8,295 nucleotides of DNA, from assembly GCA_964424335.1 (NCBI GenBank), contig CAYRIY010000132.1, positions 1 through 8,295 on the forward strand. Direction: 5' to 3'. Positions 5,577 through 8,295 of this stretch are shown here, piece after piece. The position numbers and the translations under genes are program-made. This DNA comes from CAYRIY01 sp964424335. GTDB lineage: Bacteria > Bacillota > Limnochordia > DTU080 > RSA5. A model generated the notes under the pieces. The model had not been told where the DNA came from and did not search any database. It was given only the letters and a program-made list of their open reading frames with translations. The number at the start of each line of letters is the position of its first letter. Position 1 is the stretch's first letter.

Positions 5577-6770
5577 GTGGAAACCAAGTTTGAGGGCACG
5601 CGTGGTCGGGTTGCGGCGATCGTCGTTGCGGCCGGAAAGGGTACGCGCATGGCGACGGGAGCGCGCAAGCAGTTTCGATTGCTTGGTTCAAAGCCCGTCT
5701 TTCTCTGGTCGGTCGAGGCGTTCTCGGGCTCGGAGGTTGTCGACGAGATCGTTGTCGTCACTGCGCGGGATCAAGTAAGCGAAGTAGCGGAAACGTTGCG
5801 AGACATGCAAAAGGTAAAGTCGGTGATCCCCGGCGGGCAAAGTCGCCAGGAGTCCGTAGCCCTAGGGCTTGCTCAAGTTTCTCAAGACGTGGCGTGGGTG
5901 TTGGTGCACGACGGCGTGCGCCCGCTCGTGACGAAAAGCTTGATCAAAACTGTTCTCGACGCAGCGAAAGAGACCGGCGCCGCGGCGCCGGGGATTGCGG
6001 TCTCCGACACGATCAAGCGCGTCACGGCAGACGGGGATGTCTTGGAGACGGTAGACCGTTCTGAACTTAGAGCCGTTCAGACGCCGCAGGCCTTTAGCCG
6101 GGCGCTGCTGGAGCGCGCACACAATGCGTGCGAAAACTCCGTCACGGACGACTGCGGCCTGGTCGAAGCGATCGGCGCCCAAGTTCGCATCGTGCCCGGA
6201 GATCCCCACAATGTGAAGATCACGACCGAGCGGGATTGGGAGGCGGTCTGCGCCTTGATTGAGCGGCGAAAGGAAATCGCAGTGGGATTTGGGTTTGACG
6301 TGCATCGCTTAGAGCGCGGCAGGCCTTTGGTGCTCGGCGGCGTCCGGCTCGACCATCCGTGGGGTCTCGCAGGTCACTCCGATGCGGATGTGCTGTGCCA
6401 CGCCGTCATCGACGGGATCTTCGGAGCTGCGGGATTGGACGACATCGGTACGCACTTTCCTGACACGGACGAGCGGTACCGGGGGGCAGACAGCCTGGCG
6501 CTGTTGCAGGAAGCGTCAGGCAATGCGAAAGCGCTTGGTCACCGGGTTTTGCACGTCGACGCATTCATCAGTGCCGAGGCGCCGAAGCTTCGGCCCTACA
6601 TACAGCAGATGCGAGAAAACCTCGCCCGCGCAATCGGGATCGAACCAAGCCGCGTGAACGTCAAGGCGGGGACCGGCGAGGGCGCCGGTCCCGTAGGCCG
6701 TGCCGAGGTGATCGAAGCGCGGGCGGTCGTCACGCTCGAAAAGGCAGATACCCTGACATATACAGTATAG
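5577..6770 (+). CDS. ispDF: Bifunctional IspDF: MEP cytidylyltransferase and MECDP synthase
   Basis: Cytosolic fusion of two enzymes of the MEP isoprenoid pathway. The IspD half joins CTP to 2-C-methyl-D-erythritol 4-phosphate; the IspF half cyclises the product of IspE to 2-C-methyl-D-erythritol 2,4-cyclodiphosphate. From the GTG at 5577 it has 397 residues. IspD (about 11-230) shows the CTP-binding loop AAGKGTRM (18-25) with Lys31 in ARKQF, and VHDGVRP (110-116). IspF (about 233-390) shows the zinc ligands Asp241, His243 and His275, GHSDADV (266-272) and DIGTHFPDTD (289-298). The segment AGTGEGAGPVGRAE (364-377) departs from the usual ATTTEKLGFTGRGE: two threonines and the cavity phenylalanine are replaced, while Glu, Arg and the last Glu remain. 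The gene follows the carD terminator and I see no convincing promoter of its own, so read-through may feed it. Confidence 0.95.
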   Translation: METKFEGTRGRVAAIVVAAGKGTRMATGARKQFRLLGSKPVFLWSVEAFSGSEVVDEIVVVTARDQVSEVAETLRDMQKVKSVIPGGQSRQESVALGLAQVSQDVAWVLVHDGVRPLVTKSLIKTVLDAAKETGAAAPGIAVSDTIKRVTADGDVLETVDRSELRAVQTPQAFSRALLERAHNACENSVTDDCGLVEAIGAQVRIVPGDPHNVKITTERDWEAVCALIERRKEIAVGFGFDVHRLERGRPLVLGGVRLDHPWGLAGHSDADVLCHAVIDGIFGAAGLDDIGTHFPDTDERYRGADSLALLQEASGNAKALGHRVLHVDAFISAEAPKLRPYIQQMRENLARAIGIEPSRVNVKAGTGEGAGPVGRAEVIEARAVVTLEKADTLTYTV

Positions 6771-6780
6771 ATACTCTATA
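6766..6780. repeat. AT-rich inverted repeat across the ispDF stop codon
   Basis: TATAGA (6766-6771) and TCTATA (6775-6780) form a perfect 6-bp repeat with a 3-nt loop, covering the TAG stop. The gap between convergent ispDF and ribH is only 22 bp (6771-6792). A stem of A-T pairs with no T-run is a poor terminator, so transcripts of the two genes may overlap. Confidence 0.3.
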
Positions 6781-6792
6781 GATGGTAGACCT

Positions 6793-7269
6793 CTATTGGT
6801 CGGCGCCGGTTTCGATAGCGCCGATGAGGTTTGCCATTTCGATGGCGCTCACGGCGGCGTCCCATCCCTTATTGCCTGCCTTGGTTCCGGCGCGCTCAAT
6901 CGCCTGTTCGATGTTTTCGGTGGTCACGACGCCGTAGATCGTGGGCACGCCGGTCTGCAAACTGACGGCGGAGATGCCTTTTGCGCTTTCGGCGCACACG
7001 TAGTCATAGTGCGTGGTGGCGCCGCGGATGATTGCCCCAAGGCAAATGATCGCGTGGTACTTTCCGGTCTTTGCGAGCTTCATGGCGACGACGGGGATCT
7101 CAAAGCTGCCAGGGACCCATGCGACATCGACGGCGTCGGGATCTGCGCCGTGGCGCCGCAATCCGTCGATCGCTCCACCTAGAAGCTTTTCGGTGATGAA
7201 ACTGTTGAAGCGGGCGACTACGATCGCAAACCGCAGGCCGCTCGCCGTGAGGGCTCCTTCGTACGTCAT
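6793..7269 (-). CDS. ribH: 6,7-dimethyl-8-ribityllumazine synthase
   Basis: Penultimate step of riboflavin synthesis: condenses 5-amino-6-ribitylamino-uracil with the 3,4-dihydroxy-2-butanone 4-phosphate made by RibBA. The family forms 60-mer or pentameric shells, in Bacilli around riboflavin synthase. All 158 residues are present, the usual length. Visible motifs are ARFN (19-22), VPGSFEIP (52-59) in the substrate site, GAIIRGATTHYDYV (78-91) with catalytic His87, and TTENIEQAIERAGTKAGNKG (116-135) with the phosphate-binding Arg126. The ATG at 7269 gives the normal N-terminus (MTYEG); the ribosome site AGGGAGG (7281-7287) is a rather long 11 nt upstream. It lies 42 nt downstream of ribBA on the same strand, so the two are co-transcribed as the end of a riboflavin operon, running head-on into ispDF. 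Confidence 0.97.
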   Translation of the reverse strand: MTYEGALTASGLRFAIVVARFNSFITEKLLGGAIDGLRRHGADPDAVDVAWVPGSFEIPVVAMKLAKTGKYHAIICLGAIIRGATTHYDYVCAESAKGISAVSLQTGVPTIYGVVTTENIEQAIERAGTKAGNKGWDAAVSAIEMANLIGAIETGADQ

Positions 7270-7311
7270 GACTTGGTGTGCCTCCCTGATCGTGCTGTCA
7301 TATGTTCGGTT

Positions 7312-8295
7312 TTATCGGTTTCCCGGGCCGTGTATGTTGCGCCGGGATTCGTCCAGCCAATGGCCGAGCTTGGTGCGTTTGGTATCGAGGTAGCGAGCGT
7401 TGGCCTCGTGCGGCTCGACCTTGAGTGGAATCCTCTCCGTCACCCGCAGGCCAAACGCCTCGAGACCCACGATTTTCCTCGGGTTGTTGGTGAGAAGCTT
7501 GATGGTCGTGAGCCCAAGGTCTGCGAGCACCTGCGCGCCCGTGCCGTAGTCTCGCAGGTCCGGCGCAAATCCCAGCGAGGCGTTCGCCTCCACCGTGTCC
7601 TGTCCTTGGTCTTGGAGTGCATACGCTCTGATCTTGTTGATCAAGCCGACGCCGCGCCCTTCGTGCTCGGGCAGGTAGACGAGAACCCCTTCGCCGACCT
7701 TCTCAATAAACTTCAAGGCCGCCTCGAGCTGCTCGCCACAGTCACATCGAAGCGATCCGAGGATGTCCCCCGTGACGCACCCTGAGTGCACGCGCACGAC
7801 GACGTCCGATTTTCCGCTCACTTCGCCCTTGATGAGCGCCACGCTACCGGCATCGCTGTAGCTGTGCCGGTACGCAACCACGCGGAAATGTCCATATTTG
7901 GTCGGCATGTCCGCTTCTGCTACTCGCTCGACGAGCCGCTCGTACTTGCGGCGGTAGCGGATGAGGTCGGCAACCGTGATGAGCTTGAGGCCGTGCGCGT
8001 CGGCAAACGCACGAAGCTCCGGAGTGCGGGCCATGGTGCCGTCTTCGTTCATGATCTCGCAGACGACGCCCGCGGGCGAAAGCCCCGCAAGCCGCGCCAG
8101 GTCGACGGCGGCCTCGGTGTGGCCGGCCCGGCGCAATACGCCGCCTTCCTTGGCCCTTAAAGGAAAGATGTGGCCGGGTCGCCTAAGATCGGCGGGCCTC
8201 GTGTTGGGATCGACGAGCGCCTGGATCGTCTTGGCTCGCTCGGCCGCCGAAATGCCGGTGTGTACGTCGACGGCATCGACCGAGATCGTAAAGGC
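7312..8295 (-). CDS. ribBA: RibBA: DHBP synthase / GTP cyclohydrolase II (5' end outside window)
   Basis: Bifunctional entry enzyme of riboflavin synthesis: the RibB half turns ribulose 5-phosphate into 3,4-dihydroxy-2-butanone 4-phosphate, and the RibA half opens GTP. The frame is open to the right edge, so the first leucine after about 8136 is internal, not a start; 327 residues are visible and roughly 70 N-terminal ones are missing. The RibB part (visible 1-120) has HTGISAAERA (12-21), RPGHIFPLRA (39-48) and RAGHTEAAVDLARLAG (56-71). The RibA part (about 127-320) has the three zinc-ligand cysteines in SGC (Cys173) and RCDCGEQL (Cys184, Cys186), the GTP-site EGRGVGLINKI (212-222) and NNPRK (270-274). 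No inactivating change is visible. Any FMN riboswitch or ribD/ribE would lie beyond 8295. Confidence 0.96.
   Translation of the reverse strand, partial: AFTISVDAVDVHTGISAAERAKTIQALVDPNTRPADLRRPGHIFPLRAKEGGVLRRAGHTEAAVDLARLAGLSPAGVVCEIMNEDGTMARTPELRAFADAHGLKLITVADLIRYRRKYERLVERVAEADMPTKYGHFRVVAYRHSYSDAGSVALIKGEVSGKSDVVVRVHSGCVTGDILGSLRCDCGEQLEAALKFIEKVGEGVLVYLPEHEGRGVGLINKIRAYALQDQGQDTVEANASLGFAPDLRDYGTGAQVLADLGLTTIKLLTNNPRKIVGLEAFGLRVTERIPLKVEPHEANARYLDTKRTKLGHWLDESRRNIHGPGNR

Overview
The window looks like chromosomal core sequence from a moderately GC-rich, Gram-positive member of the Bacilli. An Alicyclobacillaceae-like or Paenibacillaceae-like relative is my best guess. This rests on gene order (clpC, radA, disA, then ispD/ispF, as in the Bacillus ctsR-clpC-radA-disA-yacL-ispD-ispF neighbourhood), on the protein sequences, and on sigma-A-type promoters with strong GGAGG ribosome sites. 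It is inference; no database search was possible. I see no mobile element, phage gene, CRISPR array, tRNA or rRNA.

Left part (1-4018, plus strand): the C-terminal half of the ClpC unfoldase runs in from the left edge and ends at a hairpin terminator. A strong extended -10 promoter then starts a two-gene unit, radA-disA. Its genes overlap by an ATGA junction, so the recombination ATPase RadA and the DNA-scanning c-di-AMP synthase DisA are probably translated together.

Middle (4019-5535): a minus-strand gene for a small four-cysteine protein of unknown function lies convergent to disA. It has its own perfect-consensus promoter and a leader of about 130 nt. Divergent from it is carD, an RNA-polymerase-binding transcription factor, with its own promoter and a strong terminator. 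carD occupies the place where Bacillus subtilis has yacL.

Right part (5536-8295): a fused ispD-ispF gene (two steps of the MEP isoprenoid pathway) follows carD on the plus strand. It runs head-on into the end of a minus-strand riboflavin operon, of which ribBA (cut by the right edge) and ribH are visible. The usual gltX-cysE-cysS continuation after ispF is absent, so a gene-order break lies at about position 6780.

Most of the window is housekeeping. The points most worth a second look are the uncharacterised four-cysteine protein with its repeat-bearing leader, an unusual active-site segment in the IspF half of the fusion, and carD in the yacL position.
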